In this document: positions 8,603-18,097 of the stretch, in pieces | How positions within the stretch are numbered: position 1 is the stretch's first letter | How the letters are laid out: each line of letters opens with the position of its first letter | Source of the DNA: Streptococcus merionis DSM 19192 | GTDB lineage: Bacteria; Bacillota; Bacilli; Lactobacillales; Streptococcaceae | Reading direction: 5' to 3' | Assembly (NCBI RefSeq): GCF_000380085.1 | Contig: NZ_KB904558.1 | Location: 62,001-126,000, forward strand | Length of the DNA stretch: 64,000 nucleotides | Notes under the pieces: model-generated | Database searches by the model: none | Seen by the model: only the letters and a program-made list of their open reading frames with translations | What the model was told of the DNA's origin: nothing | Translations under genes and position numbers: made by a program

Positions 8603-9562
8603 TCACATATCTCTAGTCATTCTTTCATAAAAGGCTGGCGAATAAAGCGTTTGGCGAGATTTATCCTCGAGATTTTCATAATACTTTTGAAAATGGGCGT
8701 AGTAAGCGCTCAGATCTTGTCGCACTTGCGTGAGATGCTTGCCCTTGACTGGCTGAATTTGTGGGTAAAAGTCAGCAAGACTTTGGGTCAGTAGATTGTC
8801 TCCTTGCGCATAACATTTTTCCTGCTTGGCCAGCCATTTAGGGTTACGATAGTAGAGCTGTTGAGCAATGTAGTCTATAATCTTAGCGTCCATCTTCCCC
8901 TGAAAATGAGCAAGTTCTTGCTGCTTAAATGGTGTTCTAAGACAGTCCAGCAAGTTCTGCTCCTCAAAAGGAAATTCCTCCGTCAGGTGCTGAATCTTGC
9001 CATGCAGATCTTCGTGAATCAGGTATTTAAGACGTAAAATGGCTTTTTGCTCGTCCAATTCCCAGAGATGAAAGCCACGATTCTGGCTAAAGTAGATAAA
9101 GTGACGCTGGAGAGTGGTCAAGCTGTCCTTGAGCCAGAGCTTACGCCCCAAGAGCCAGAGAACTTCTAAGCCAGCGCTGTGATAACTCTTTGTCCGCTCA
9201 CGCAGTCGCTCTACAGACAAATGCGAGCATTGTACCTCCAAAGCGATTCTGCCACTAAGCATGAGATCAGCTATTTGCCCCAACTCTGGCAGGCAATGCT
9301 CCAAGCTAATCTGATCTATCTGTGACTTTCTTGCCCACCGATAAAGTTGTCCCTTGAGATTGAGATGCTCGGCTGATTCATTTTCTGTGAAGAATTGGCA
9401 TTGCGCCAAAGTAGCATGAGCAAAGTGAGGACGATTGATCTTGCCTTTTTTAAAACGAACCTGACTTTGGCAACCTGGGCAAGCAAACGGCGCCTGATCA
9501 GGTGTCACTTTATCACTAACAGTATTAACCAAGCGCCCAAAGCGATTCACTGCAACTAACAT
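8603..9562 (-). CDS. coiA: Competence protein CoiA
   Basis: A 319-residue late-competence protein required for transformation in pneumococcus, thought to act with RecA/DprA in recombination of incoming DNA. An N-terminal zinc-finger-like CPGCQSQVRFKKGKINRPHFAH is followed by a nuclease-like segment (ADLMLSGRIALEVQCSHLS with RT.SYHSAGLEVLWLLG), the typical CoiA domain order and length. A cin-box lies 20 bases before the start codon, so expression should depend on the competence sigma factor ComX. The annotation is firm from the combination of domain order and promoter. Confidence 0.95.
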   Translation of the reverse strand: MLVAVNRFGRLVNTVSDKVTPDQAPFACPGCQSQVRFKKGKINRPHFAHATLAQCQFFTENESAEHLNLKGQLYRWARKSQIDQISLEHCLPELGQIADLMLSGRIALEVQCSHLSVERLRERTKSYHSAGLEVLWLLGRKLWLKDSLTTLQRHFIYFSQNRGFHLWELDEQKAILRLKYLIHEDLHGKIQHLTEEFPFEEQNLLDCLRTPFKQQELAHFQGKMDAKIIDYIAQQLYYRNPKWLAKQEKCYAQGDNLLTQSLADFYPQIQPVKGKHLTQVRQDLSAYYAHFQKYYENLEDKSRQTLYSPAFYERMTRDM

Positions 9563-9581
9563 AAATCACCTCCAACTCTTT

Positions 9582-9589
9582 TATTCGTA
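9582..9589 (-). promoter_or_regulatory. ComX-dependent cin-box (combox) of coiA
   Basis: Minus-strand TACGAATA is the exact 8-base core recognised by streptococcal ComX/SigX. It is centred about 23 bases before the coiA ATG and is preceded by an A/T-rich stretch. Confidence 0.88.
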
Positions 9590-9600
9590 GAAAAAAGGAA

Positions 9601-9654
9601 AAAGAGAGCGGGACAAGACTACCATGACTCATAGCTGTCTGTTCCACTCTCTTT
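9601..9654 (-). terminator. Terminator after pepN
   Basis: Arms AAAGAGAGcGGGACA and TGTTCCaCTCTCTTT surround a 20-odd base loop. On the minus strand this lies directly after the pepN stop and before the coiA cin-box. Confidence 0.75.
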
Positions 9655-9665
9655 CTTCAATTAAC

Positions 9666-12206
9666 TTACACTGCTTCTTCAATCGCTGCATGGACAGCTG
9701 ATTTTTGGCGTTCAATGAGGTCAACTCGAGCAGCGATTTCCTTGATGCCCATAGAGATATTACGGCTGATGGCCATATCATCTAGTTGAGGCTCAAAGAA
9801 AGCTTTAAACTCATCCAAGCGCTCCTTAGTTTTGAACATCATAGCTGGGTAGATGACAAACTTGTCAAAGCTCATGTCGCCACCGAGGGCTGATTTGATC
9901 CAGTCCCAATTCTCACGCGCCCATGCCCAGACATACTTCTGAGTGAACGGACGGCTGAGCAAGAAGGCATACCACATAGACAAATCCTGCGGCTTGATGA
10001 TGTCCTTATTCTTGAAGCTTTCTAAAATACGGGCAACAGTTGTTTCGCACTTGCTTTGTGCTAACGCTAGAGCCAAATCGCGACGGAAGTTATTGTCATT
10101 CGTTGCTACATAGGCTTTTAGATATTGTTCAACCAAGTCATCTGTTTCAGCTGTTTTCAGCTGATTACGCAGGACCTCGCCACGTAAGCTGGCTGGAAGT
10201 TTGCTCAGATCATCCTTGTGAATTTCAAAGAGCTCGCTAGCCTTAGCAACCGCCTCGGCATGGTCTGCGTAAAGCAGATTAGACAAGACAATTTCACGAG
10301 TCATTTCGTCTTCGTCAGACTCACCAGCAACTTTTTCAAAACCAAGACGGGCATAGTCTGCGCCAAAGATATTAATCAATAACTCTTTGTACTTGGATTC
10401 AATAGCAGAGCCTTCATCGACAAAACGGTCTAAACCTGTACCAATTTGGCTGATCCCAGCGGCTACCATGTAGGATTTCTCACCTGTCAGTTCAGCTATT
10501 AGACCGACCAAGTCACCGTAAGAAATTTGTCCTGCTTCAGCTAAAAGACGGCGCTCTTGCAAAATCTGATGCACTGTGACAGCATCCAAATCTGGCAATG
10601 CTTTAAGAATATTTTCCAAAAGCTGTCCTTGGTAGTTGGTGATGTAATGAGCAGTATTTTCAGTGTTGAGACGTAGAGCATTGCTATTGTCTGCAGCTAA
10701 ACCGTCAAAGTTAGCAATGGTCATACTCTCACTAGACAAGGTGTCTGGTAATCCAGCCCAATTGCTATTAAGCGGGATTTCCCAAAGGCGTCCTTTATTC
10801 TCGTGCTCCCCAATGAAGAATTGCTCTTGGCTTAGCTTGAGAGCACCATCTTCAACGTTGGCAGATACTACTGGGTAACCCGGTTGTTCCAACCAAGAGT
10901 CCATAAAGCTAGCAACATCCTTACCAGAGGTCTGGCTGAGAGCTTCCCAAAGATCATGACCAACCGTGCTGCCATACTGGTGCTTTTCAAAGTAAATCTT
11001 GAGACCAGCCGCAAAGGCTTCATTGCCCAGCCAACGGCGGAGCATATGCATAAGGCGGCTCCCCTTAGCGTAGACAATCGCAGGGTCAAAGAGGGTATTG
11101 ATCTCATCAGGATGGTTGACTTCAACGTGTACTGATTGCACACCATCTGTCGCATCTCGTTTAAGAGCTGCTGGGCAACCAGTCGTTTGGAAGTCTTCCA
11201 TGATGTTCCAGCTTGGCTCGATAGCATCAATTGCCACGTATTCCATCATGTTCGCAAAGCTTTCATTGAGCCAAAGATCGTCCCACCATTTCATGGTAAC
11301 GAGATTTCCGAACCACTGGTGAGCAAGTTCGTGAGCAATGACTAATGCCACCTGCTGACGGCTGGACACACTTGAATTTTCATCAACCAAAAGATAGATT
11401 TCACGGTAGGTAATCAATCCCCAATTTTCCATGGCCCCTGATGAAAAGTCAGGGTGAGCCAACTGGTAGGAGAGCGGAATAGGGTATTTCACCCCGAAAT
11501 AGTCCTCGTAGAAATCAATGACCCTAACAGCGATATCAAGGGCAAAATCCAGAGATGATGCAGGGTGAGCCTTGGTCGCAAAGATTCCTACTTCAGTACC
11601 ACCCTTGGCCTTAGCTTTCTTGGACTGCAAATCTCCCAAACCAAAGGCAAGCAGATAAGACGACATGCGTGGGGTCGTGTCAAAAGTCCAAACACCTGTT
11701 TCTTTGCGGTGTTCAACCTTGATTTCAGGCATGTTGGACAGAACAATCTCTCCCTCTTCCTGATCAAATGTCACAGAGAAATCAAAGGTGGCCTTAGCTT
11801 CTGGCTCGTCCACACATGGAAAGGCTTCACGGGCAAAATGGCTCTCAAACTGAGTAGCAATCACTTCTTTTTTCACACCGTCAACAGTGTAGTAAGATGG
11901 GTAGATCCCTGTCATATTGTCCGTGATGTTTCCAGCAAACATCACTGTCAAGGCCACATCACCAGTCCGTCCAACCGCGATGTGCACTGCTTCATTGGCA
12001 TCATCTTTGGTAAAATTCAAGGATTTCCCTTCTAAAGTCACCGAAAGAATTTCCAAATCGTGTTGGTGGAGGGAAATCTGCTCCTTGAGCGCTTCTCCTG
12101 TGATAGTCACACGACCAGAGAAGGTCTTGCTGCTGCGGTTAATGTCCAAGAAAAGGTCATAGTTTTCAGGAACAAAAGTTTCAATTAAACGTTTTACAGC
12201 TGTCAT
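9666..12206 (-). CDS. pepN: Aminopeptidase N (M1 family)
   Basis: An 846-residue broad-specificity zinc aminopeptidase that removes N-terminal residues from peptides in the cytoplasm. It carries the M1 substrate motif GAMENWG (about residue 253) and the zinc motif HELAHQWFGNLVTMKWWDDLWLNE (from about 292), with the third ligand Glu in LNESFAN. The N-terminal beta domain and the long C-terminal ERAP1-like helical domain are complete, and the length fits streptococcal PepN. An extended -10 (TGGTACAAT) and AAAAGGAG lie upstream. Monocistronic, flanked by terminators. Confidence 0.97.
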   Translation of the reverse strand: MTAVKRLIETFVPENYDLFLDINRSSKTFSGRVTITGEALKEQISLHQHDLEILSVTLEGKSLNFTKDDANEAVHIAVGRTGDVALTVMFAGNITDNMTGIYPSYYTVDGVKKEVIATQFESHFAREAFPCVDEPEAKATFDFSVTFDQEEGEIVLSNMPEIKVEHRKETGVWTFDTTPRMSSYLLAFGLGDLQSKKAKAKGGTEVGIFATKAHPASSLDFALDIAVRVIDFYEDYFGVKYPIPLSYQLAHPDFSSGAMENWGLITYREIYLLVDENSSVSSRQQVALVIAHELAHQWFGNLVTMKWWDDLWLNESFANMMEYVAIDAIEPSWNIMEDFQTTGCPAALKRDATDGVQSVHVEVNHPDEINTLFDPAIVYAKGSRLMHMLRRWLGNEAFAAGLKIYFEKHQYGSTVGHDLWEALSQTSGKDVASFMDSWLEQPGYPVVSANVEDGALKLSQEQFFIGEHENKGRLWEIPLNSNWAGLPDTLSSESMTIANFDGLAADNSNALRLNTENTAHYITNYQGQLLENILKALPDLDAVTVHQILQERRLLAEAGQISYGDLVGLIAELTGEKSYMVAAGISQIGTGLDRFVDEGSAIESKYKELLINIFGADYARLGFEKVAGESDEDEMTREIVLSNLLYADHAEAVAKASELFEIHKDDLSKLPASLRGEVLRNQLKTAETDDLVEQYLKAYVATNDNNFRRDLALALAQSKCETTVARILESFKNKDIIKPQDLSMWYAFLLSRPFTQKYVWAWARENWDWIKSALGGDMSFDKFVIYPAMMFKTKERLDEFKAFFEPQLDDMAISRNISMGIKEIAARVDLIERQKSAVHAAIEEAV

Positions 12207-12315
12207 AAAAGCTCCTTTTAAAATTAAGTATGATTAAATCAATCGTCTTTCTTATTGTACCACATTTTGAAAAAATGGTAATAAAAAGATCGGTTCTCAC
12301 ATGGCAAATGTACGA

Positions 12316-12354
12316 AAAATTGCACCTATCCTAGCTTTTGATAAGTGCAATTTT
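12316..12354 (-). terminator. Terminator of the arginine deiminase operon
   Basis: Ten-base arms AAAATTGCAC (12316-12325) and GTGCAATTTT (12345-12354) form a hairpin about 108 bases beyond the arcT stop, with T-runs on either strand. Confidence 0.82.
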
Positions 12355-12461
12355 AAAAAATAATTTCATAGCTTTTTTGAAAGAACTATTGGATTTTCTC
12401 TCAACAAGAGGTATGTATACCACAATTTCAGCGACTGCATTTAGCTACGAAATACAGAGCC

Positions 12462-13580
12462 TTAATCATACGCTCGCAGAAATTCTGATAATTTTTCAAG
12501 ACCTTTTTCCAGAACTTCCGTCTGGCAACAATAGCCAAGTCTAGCATAACCTGGCATGTCAAAACGATTGCCTGGAACCAACAGGACTCCTTTTTCCTTA
12601 AGCAGGCGAATGCAAAACGTTTCTGTTTCTTCTGGCACGTCTAGCTTGATAAAAGAAGTTGATACATGACGAGGGAAGATCAGCGACACTCGCGCCTCCT
12701 TAGCCACCCAATTTTTCACAATTTCCAGATTTCGGCTAACAATCTCCTGATTACGCTTGAGGATGGTTTTTCGATGTTTGAGAACATAGGTCGTGATAAA
12801 ATCGTCAAAAACACCCGCACAAATCATGGTATAGTCACGATATTTCCTGAAACGATTAGCCAAGTCATCGTTAGAGACGACCCACCCTACTCGAACACCT
12901 GGTACTGAGTAAGTTTTTGACAGGCTGTTTGTCGAAATTCCCCTGTCATAAAGATCCACGATAGCAGGCACATCAAGTCCATTTTCCAACGGTTTGTAGA
13001 CCTCATCGGATAGGATATAAGCACTAACCTTACTAGCAATGGCGACCAATCCTTCTAAGAAAACTTTGTCCATAACAGCCCCTGTTGGGTTATTGGCATT
13101 GTTAATGCAGATCATCTTGGTATTGGAGCGAATCAGCTGACGCAATTCATCCAAAGATGGTAACCAATTGTCCTTCTCATGAGTCCGCCACAGCGTTACC
13201 TCAGCTCCGAAAGACCTCGGAATATCATAGAGCTGCTGATAGGTCGGATAAAGTGAGATGACATGATCTCCTGGCTCAATCAGGCTGTATAGAGCTAGAA
13301 AGTTTGCGCCTGTCGCACCATTGGTCTGCAAAATCTGGCTTGGCCGCACTGTCGTATAGAGTTTAGCAACCTCTTCCTTAAACTCAGGAGATCCCTCTAT
13401 CCAACCGTAGTCCATCTTTTTAGCAAGGAGAATCTCCATCAGCTCCTCACGACCAGCTGGATTCAAGTCCAAAATCTCATCGAGAGTCATAGAAGCTATA
13501 GAGCTCCCAGCGATATCGTAAATCGTATCCTTTTCCCAAATGTTCAGCCATTCTTCCACGCCAAATGCATTAATATCCAT
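12462..13580 (-). CDS. arcT: ArcT-type PLP-dependent aminotransferase
   Basis: A 372-residue fold-type I aminotransferase, last gene of the arginine deiminase operon. The PLP-lysine motif SLSKTYSVPGVRVGW is near residue 221, with the cofactor-binding NNANNPTGAVMD and YILSDEVYKPL segments upstream. The closing CRLLKEKGVLLVPGNRFDMPGYARLGYC is typical of class I/II enzymes. ArcT is conserved in streptococcal arc operons, but its reaction is not settled; a transaminase acting on an arginine- or ornithine-related amino acid is the usual suggestion. It is separated from arcD by a perfect 11-bp hairpin that may reduce its transcription. Confidence 0.88.
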   Translation of the reverse strand: MDINAFGVEEWLNIWEKDTIYDIAGSSIASMTLDEILDLNPAGREELMEILLAKKMDYGWIEGSPEFKEEVAKLYTTVRPSQILQTNGATGANFLALYSLIEPGDHVISLYPTYQQLYDIPRSFGAEVTLWRTHEKDNWLPSLDELRQLIRSNTKMICINNANNPTGAVMDKVFLEGLVAIASKVSAYILSDEVYKPLENGLDVPAIVDLYDRGISTNSLSKTYSVPGVRVGWVVSNDDLANRFRKYRDYTMICAGVFDDFITTYVLKHRKTILKRNQEIVSRNLEIVKNWVAKEARVSLIFPRHVSTSFIKLDVPEETETFCIRLLKEKGVLLVPGNRFDMPGYARLGYCCQTEVLEKGLEKLSEFLRAYD

Positions 13581-13630
13581 AAGTCTCTCCTTTCCAGATC
13601 AACATCTATTCGTTCTGAATTTCCTGATGC

Positions 13631-13682
13631 AAATGGCAGGAAGAAGGTGACATTCAGATTATCGCACCTACTCCTGCCATTT
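13631..13682 (-). terminator. Intra-operon hairpin between arcD and arcT
   Basis: Perfect arms AAATGGCAGGA (13631-13641) and TCCTGCCATTT (13672-13682). There is no T-run after the stem on the minus strand, so this may be an RNA-stability or partial-attenuation element rather than a full terminator. Confidence 0.6.
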
Positions 13683-13716
13683 TGGTATTTGGTAAACAAA
13701 TATATCAATTTGTGCA

Positions 13717-15126
13717 CTAAAGCGCAATCTGTCCAGTCGCCAATCGATATAAAGCAAGAACTGCACCGGCTACTAATAGCCCTAGTAAGATCCGTTCAGT
13801 CTGAGAGAAGACCTTCTTGACACCTTTTTGTTTGCGGGCTTGGATATAAAAGAAAATCCCAACCAAGTAAGCAATCAAACAAAGTAAGAAGTAATCGATT
13901 CCTGATGCCCAAATGACCCAGATAAAGAAAGCTGAGCCTATGATACCAAGAAGCAACTGGCCTGTGTCTTTTAGATCACTTGATAACTTGACCTGATAAA
14001 GCACCACGTAAAGCCATGAAATAAACATCGCTGCTGTACAGAGTGAGAAAGCAAACTGATAAGCCGATTCCGTAAAGAGCAAGGTAAACATGAAAGCTTG
14101 GGTCAAAGCGGTCATAAAGAACAATGAATACGTTGGAACCCCCTTGTCATTTAAGTCTCCAAATTTGCTTGGTAACAATTCTCGCTGAGCCATAATGAGC
14201 GTGGTCTCAGCTGGAAGCATGGTCCAAGACAGCCAAGCACCAAAAATAGAGACGATGAGCGCGATATTGACCACAACTGGAAACCACGAACCGACATTGC
14301 TTGCCAAAACATAACCCATGGCTGGACTTGGTAGTTCAACAATCTGCTCTTGGCGCATTATTCCATAAGGTAGGATAGAAGCCGCAATATAGACGACTAA
14401 AAGTCCAATTAGCCCTAAAACTGTTGATTTACCAACGATTTGGCGACTGCTAGCGCGGTCTGACATCATTGCAGCGCCTTCAATACCGACAAACACCCAC
14501 ATGATGACCATCATCGAATTTTGAACTTGGCTTACGACACTTGACCATTCAAAACCACCTGAAGCAGTTCCCCAGAAATTAGCCGTAAACGTATCTAAAT
14601 CAAAGAACAAGCAGGCCAAAATAATATAAAGAGCTAGTGGTAATAACTTACAAAGTGTGATGATGGTGTTGAGTGCAGCAGCACTTTCAACGCCACGATT
14701 AACTAAGAAATAAAGTCCCCAAAGAACGACCGATGCTACCAATATCGATAAGAGGTTACTACCATCTTCAAAAGCTGGGATAAAGCGACCTACCGTTTTC
14801 ATCATCATAGTGGCAAAGGCAACGTTACCAAGCCAAGCCGATAGCCAATATCCCCAACCACTGATAAAACCATTGAAGGGGCCAAAACCATCCTCAGCAT
14901 AGCTGACAATCCCTGATAACTCAGGTTTCTTATTTCCAATATTAACAATGGATAAACAAAGCGTTAAAACCCCTAAACCTGCGATTAGCCATGCCACTAA
15001 GGCACTACCTGGTGCTGCCGCATCAGCCATGTCAGTTGGTATTGCAAATATCCCTGATCCAATTGACGAGCTGATAATTAAAGCCGTTAAGGCAATAATA
15101 CCTAATTTTTTAGGCTCTGTTGACAT
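13717..15126 (-). CDS. arcD: Arginine/ornithine antiporter ArcD
   Basis: A 469-residue membrane transporter of the APC superfamily (basic amino acid/polyamine antiporter group). It exchanges external arginine for internal ornithine, so arginine catabolism costs no energy for uptake. The first helix contains the family motif SSSIGSGIFAIP, followed by about twelve hydrophobic segments, including VFVGIEGAAMMSDRA and GAWLSWTMLPAETTLIMAQ. It begins 26 bases after arcC on the minus strand with GGGGGAG before the ATG. Length and placement within the arc operon make the call firm. Confidence 0.95.
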   Translation of the reverse strand: MSTEPKKLGIIALTALIISSSIGSGIFAIPTDMADAAAPGSALVAWLIAGLGVLTLCLSIVNIGNKKPELSGIVSYAEDGFGPFNGFISGWGYWLSAWLGNVAFATMMMKTVGRFIPAFEDGSNLLSILVASVVLWGLYFLVNRGVESAAALNTIITLCKLLPLALYIILACLFFDLDTFTANFWGTASGGFEWSSVVSQVQNSMMVIMWVFVGIEGAAMMSDRASSRQIVGKSTVLGLIGLLVVYIAASILPYGIMRQEQIVELPSPAMGYVLASNVGSWFPVVVNIALIVSIFGAWLSWTMLPAETTLIMAQRELLPSKFGDLNDKGVPTYSLFFMTALTQAFMFTLLFTESAYQFAFSLCTAAMFISWLYVVLYQVKLSSDLKDTGQLLLGIIGSAFFIWVIWASGIDYFLLCLIAYLVGIFFYIQARKQKGVKKVFSQTERILLGLLVAGAVLALYRLATGQIAL

Positions 15127-15151
15127 ATAATCTCCTCCCCCTTAAACCAGA

Positions 15152-16099
15152 CTATCCTTTTTCAATAATCGTTCCGCTTTCTGAAGCAATCAATGCTCCA
15201 AGATTTTCAAGGGAAGTGATAACTGCCTTGGATTCTGGTTTGTTATTAACAAAAGCCATCGCTGCTTGAACCTTGGGAAGCATGGAGCCTGGTGCAAACT
15301 GATCCTGCTTGATATACTCTTCTAGTTCTGCGACAGTAACGCGCTCCAACTTCGCTTGGTCTGGCTTGTTATAATTCACAAAGACATAATCCACACCAGT
15401 CAAGACAATAAAGAGATCCGCATCAACCAATTCAGCCAAGGTTTGTGAAGCAAAATCTTTGTCAATAACTGCTTCAACGCCTGTCAAATAGCCATTGTCC
15501 TCCTGAATCACAGGAATACCACCACCACCTGCAGCAACGACCACAGAGCCTGCATTTAGCAACGTACGGATGGTACCAATTTCTTTTATTCCCACAGGTT
15601 TTGGTGAAGCAACCACTTTGCGCCAACCACGTCCAGCATCTTCTTTGAAGGTCGCACCTGTCTTCTCCGCCTCAACCCTAGCTTCTTCTTCCGTGTAGAA
15701 CGGTCCAATTGGCTTAGTTAAGTTTTCAAAAGCAGGATCTTTCTTATCAACAATAACCTGAGTCACAACAGATGCTACTTCCTTTTCAATGCCTTCATCC
15801 AAAAGAGCATTTTGGAGGGCATTTTGCAACCAAAAACCAATAGAGCCTTCCGTCATAGCTACCAAAGAATCCAGCGGAAAGGCAGGATTCTTCTCAGAAT
15901 CAGCTGCTAGATTTTGAAGCAAGAGATTCCCAACTTGAGGGCCATTGCCGTGAGTGATGATGAGATCATCACCATTTTTAATAAGCTTGACGAGGTGTTT
16001 AGCAGTGTCTTCAAGAGCTTTCTGCTGTGCTTGAGCGCTAGGATCGCTTGAAAGAATAGCATTCCCTCCAAGAGCAACAACAATTTTACGATTAGACAT
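15152..16099 (-). CDS. arcC: Carbamate kinase
   Basis: A 315-residue amino-acid-kinase-fold enzyme. It converts carbamoyl phosphate and ADP into ATP, CO2 and ammonia, the energy-yielding last step of the arginine deiminase pathway. Characteristic pieces are [11 protein letters not shown] at the N-terminus, [30 protein letters not shown] and the nucleotide site [14 protein letters not shown]. The size is normal. About 530 bp of repeat-rich DNA separates it from argF upstream, an unusual gap inside this operon, so it may be transcribed partly by readthrough. Confidence 0.97.
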   Translation of the reverse strand: MSNRKIVVALGGNAILSSDPSAQAQQKALEDTAKHLVKLIKNGDDLIITHGNGPQVGNLLLQNLAADSEKNPAFPLDSLVAMTEGSIGFWLQNALQNALLDEGIEKEVASVVTQVIVDKKDPAFENLTKPIGPFYTEEEARVEAEKTGATFKEDAGRGWRKVVASPKPVGIKEIGTIRTLLNAGSVVVAAGGGGIPVIQEDNGYLTGVEAVIDKDFASQTLAELVDADLFIVLTGVDYVFVNYNKPDQAKLERVTVAELEEYIKQDQFAPGSMLPKVQAAMAFVNNKPESKAVITSLENLGALIASESGTIIEKG

Positions 16100-16122
16100 A
16101 TAACAAAATCTCCTTATAAATA

Positions 16123-16507
16123 AGATATGAGGCCGTTAAAAAATCCGATGAAAAATGAGAAAACAGACGACAAGTCTCTGGACTTGAGGAAGTTTTCGAA
16201 TTTTATCAAGGATTTTAGGCCGAATTCAATTCTAAGATATGAGGCCGTTAAAAAATCCGATGAAAAATGAGAAAACAGACGACAAGTCTCTGGACTTGAG
16301 GAAGTTTTTGAATTTTATCGAGGATTTTAGGCCGAATTCAGTTATTAAGATATGAGAGTATTTTAGCCCGAATTCCATTCCAAGATACAAAGGGTGTTCA
16401 AAAATGCGATGGAAAATGGCGGTAAGTCAGCCATCTTTGATGGCGTCGACGCACCCCGGCCAAGACGATTAGGATTTTCACAGATGAAATCAATGGAAAT
16501 CCAGACA
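16123..16507. repeat. Tandem 112-bp repeats plus further repeat blocks inside the arc operon
   Basis: Two nearly identical units start at 16123 and 16235 (AGATATGAGGCCGTTAAAAA), differing at a few bases. A degenerate third starts at 16348, and an AGATACAAAGGGTGTTC unit at about 16384. Each full unit contains a CAAGTC-tctg-GACTTG hairpin. Related units lie at 58687-58812 and, inverted, at about 41268-41325. A second block at 16443-16507 (GCGTCGACGCACC...GGATTTTCACAGATG) recurs inverted at 40949-41010. No open reading frame of note. Whether the elements are mobile is unknown. Confidence 0.85.
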
Positions 16508-16576
16508 ACTACTGATTTTCAAAGAGTATGACCGATCACGCTGTTCATCTTGGCATATCACCTTTTTGGGAACACG

Positions 16577-16607
16577 AAAGGGCTGGGCCTCAGCCAGTCC
16601 AGCCCCT
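16577..16607 (-). terminator. Terminator after argF
   Basis: GGGCTGG (16578-16584 region) pairs with CCAGCCC on the other side of a CCTCAGCCAGT loop, 30 bases past the argF stop on the minus strand. The minus-strand transcript continues with CTTTCG, so termination may be only partial, allowing arcC, arcD and arcT expression. Confidence 0.6.
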
Positions 16608-16635
16608 TAACGCGGTATGGTCGATTAGCAATACT

Positions 16636-17649
16636 TTAAACTTTTGGAATGAAAAGGTTTCCGAGTGTCGCTGCCATCACAGCTTTGATCGTGTGCATGC
16701 GATTTTCTGCTTGGTCAAAATGACGGGCATACTTGCTACGGAAGACTTCATCTGTCACTTCCATTTCTTTGACACCAAATTTTTCAGCAACATCTTTACC
16801 ATAGACTGTATTTGTGTCGTGGAAAGCTGGCAAACAGTGCAAGAAGATCACATCATCATTGCCTGTTTTCTTCACCAAATCCATGTTGACTTGGAATGGT
16901 GTCAACATCTTCACACGTTCTTCAAACTTATCTTCTTCACCCATTGATACCCAAACGTCTGTATAGAGAACGTCTGCTCCCTTAACGGCTTCATCTGCAT
17001 TATCCGTGATGAGGATTTGAGCACCTGATTCTTTGGCAAATTTTTCAGCAAAATCAACCACATCTTGTTCTGGGAAGAGTTCTTTTGGTGAGAAAATATG
17101 GACGTTAACCCCAAGAATAGCACCTGTCACAAGAAGAGAATTTGCCACATTGTTGCGGCCATCACCACAATAAACCAAGGTCAAACCTTCCAGTTTACCG
17201 AAGTTTTCTTTAACAGTCAGATAGTCTGCTAACATTTGGGTTGGATGCCATTCATCTGTCAAGCCATTCCATACAGGCACGCCTGAAAACTCGGCCAATT
17301 CTTCAACCATGCGTTGACTAAAACCACGGAATTCAATCCCATCAAACATACGGCCGAGAACCTTAGCCGTGTCTTCTGTGGACTCTTTTTTGCCCAGTTG
17401 GATATCATTAGCACCGAGATACTCTGGATGAGCACCCAGATCAATAGCTGCTGTTGTAAAGGCTGCACGAGTACGGGTAGATGTTTTTTCAAACAAGAGG
17501 GCAATGTTCTTACCTTCTAAATAGTGGTGCGGAATACCACGTTTTTTCAAATCTTTTAAGTGAGCTGAAAAATCAATCAGATACTCCAACTCAGCACGAG
17601 TGAAATCTTTTTCTGCGAGGAAACTACGTCCTTGGAATACTTGTGTCAT
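16636..17649 (-). CDS. argF: Ornithine carbamoyltransferase (catabolic)
   Basis: A 337-residue enzyme (also called ArcB) that splits citrulline with phosphate into ornithine and carbamoyl phosphate in the arginine deiminase pathway. The carbamoyl-phosphate motif STRTRAAF is near residue 57; the ornithine-binding parts [20 protein letters not shown] ([17 protein letters not shown]) and [10 protein letters not shown] are intact. Its ATG touches the GNAT stop (overlap of one base), so these are translationally linked. It is complete and of normal length. The catabolic rather than biosynthetic role is inferred from the operon. Confidence 0.96.
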   Translation of the reverse strand: MTQVFQGRSFLAEKDFTRAELEYLIDFSAHLKDLKKRGIPHHYLEGKNIALLFEKTSTRTRAAFTTAAIDLGAHPEYLGANDIQLGKKESTEDTAKVLGRMFDGIEFRGFSQRMVEELAEFSGVPVWNGLTDEWHPTQMLADYLTVKENFGKLEGLTLVYCGDGRNNVANSLLVTGAILGVNVHIFSPKELFPEQDVVDFAEKFAKESGAQILITDNADEAVKGADVLYTDVWVSMGEEDKFEERVKMLTPFQVNMDLVKKTGNDDVIFLHCLPAFHDTNTVYGKDVAEKFGVKEMEVTDEVFRSKYARHFDQAENRMHTIKAVMAATLGNLFIPKV

Positions 17650-18095
17650 TAATACTGTTCTCCTTCTAAATATTTTTCTAACGATTGGCAGGGTTCACCG
17701 TCTTCTTCGTAGATTGAACTAAATGGCTTATAGCCGATTTTCTCATAAAACGCTCTGGCAGTCAGTTCACTGTGAATAACGAGATGCTCAAATCCCTCAT
17801 CACGAGCATATTGCTCTAAAGCTTGAATAATCTGAGCACCATAGCCTTTGCTGCGCTCATCTTTAAGGGTGGCCACCCGTGTCAAACGAGCCTGTTTTTC
17901 ACCCTGAGGCAGGAAACGTGCCGTTGACACTGGCATTTGGTCTCGGTAGAGCACTGCATAGATTATTCCTTTTTCATCATTTTGGTCAAATTCATCTTCC
18001 GCTGCAATGCCTTTTTCAAGCACAAAGACAGTGTAGCGGATGAAGAGACTCGCAGCCCGAAGATAGGGCTCACAGCCGATTTTCATGGTCATCAT
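17649..18095 (-). CDS. GNAT acetyltransferase of the arc operon
   Basis: A 148-residue GNAT protein lying between arcA and argF. It has [43 protein letters not shown], with the acetyl-CoA turn at RSKGYG, and the ElaA-like [13 protein letters not shown] near the N-terminus. Only 2 bases separate it from arcA and it overlaps argF by one base, so it is an integral cistron of the operon. Its substrate is unknown; a homologous gene sits at this place in S. suis and S. pyogenes arc operons (from memory). It might acetylate a pathway amino acid or a protein. Confidence 0.87.
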   Translation of the reverse strand: MMTMKIGCEPYLRAASLFIRYTVFVLEKGIAAEDEFDQNDEKGIIYAVLYRDQMPVSTARFLPQGEKQARLTRVATLKDERSKGYGAQIIQALEQYARDEGFEHLVIHSELTARAFYEKIGYKPFSSIYEEDGEPCQSLEKYLEGEQY

Positions 18096-18097
18096 TT

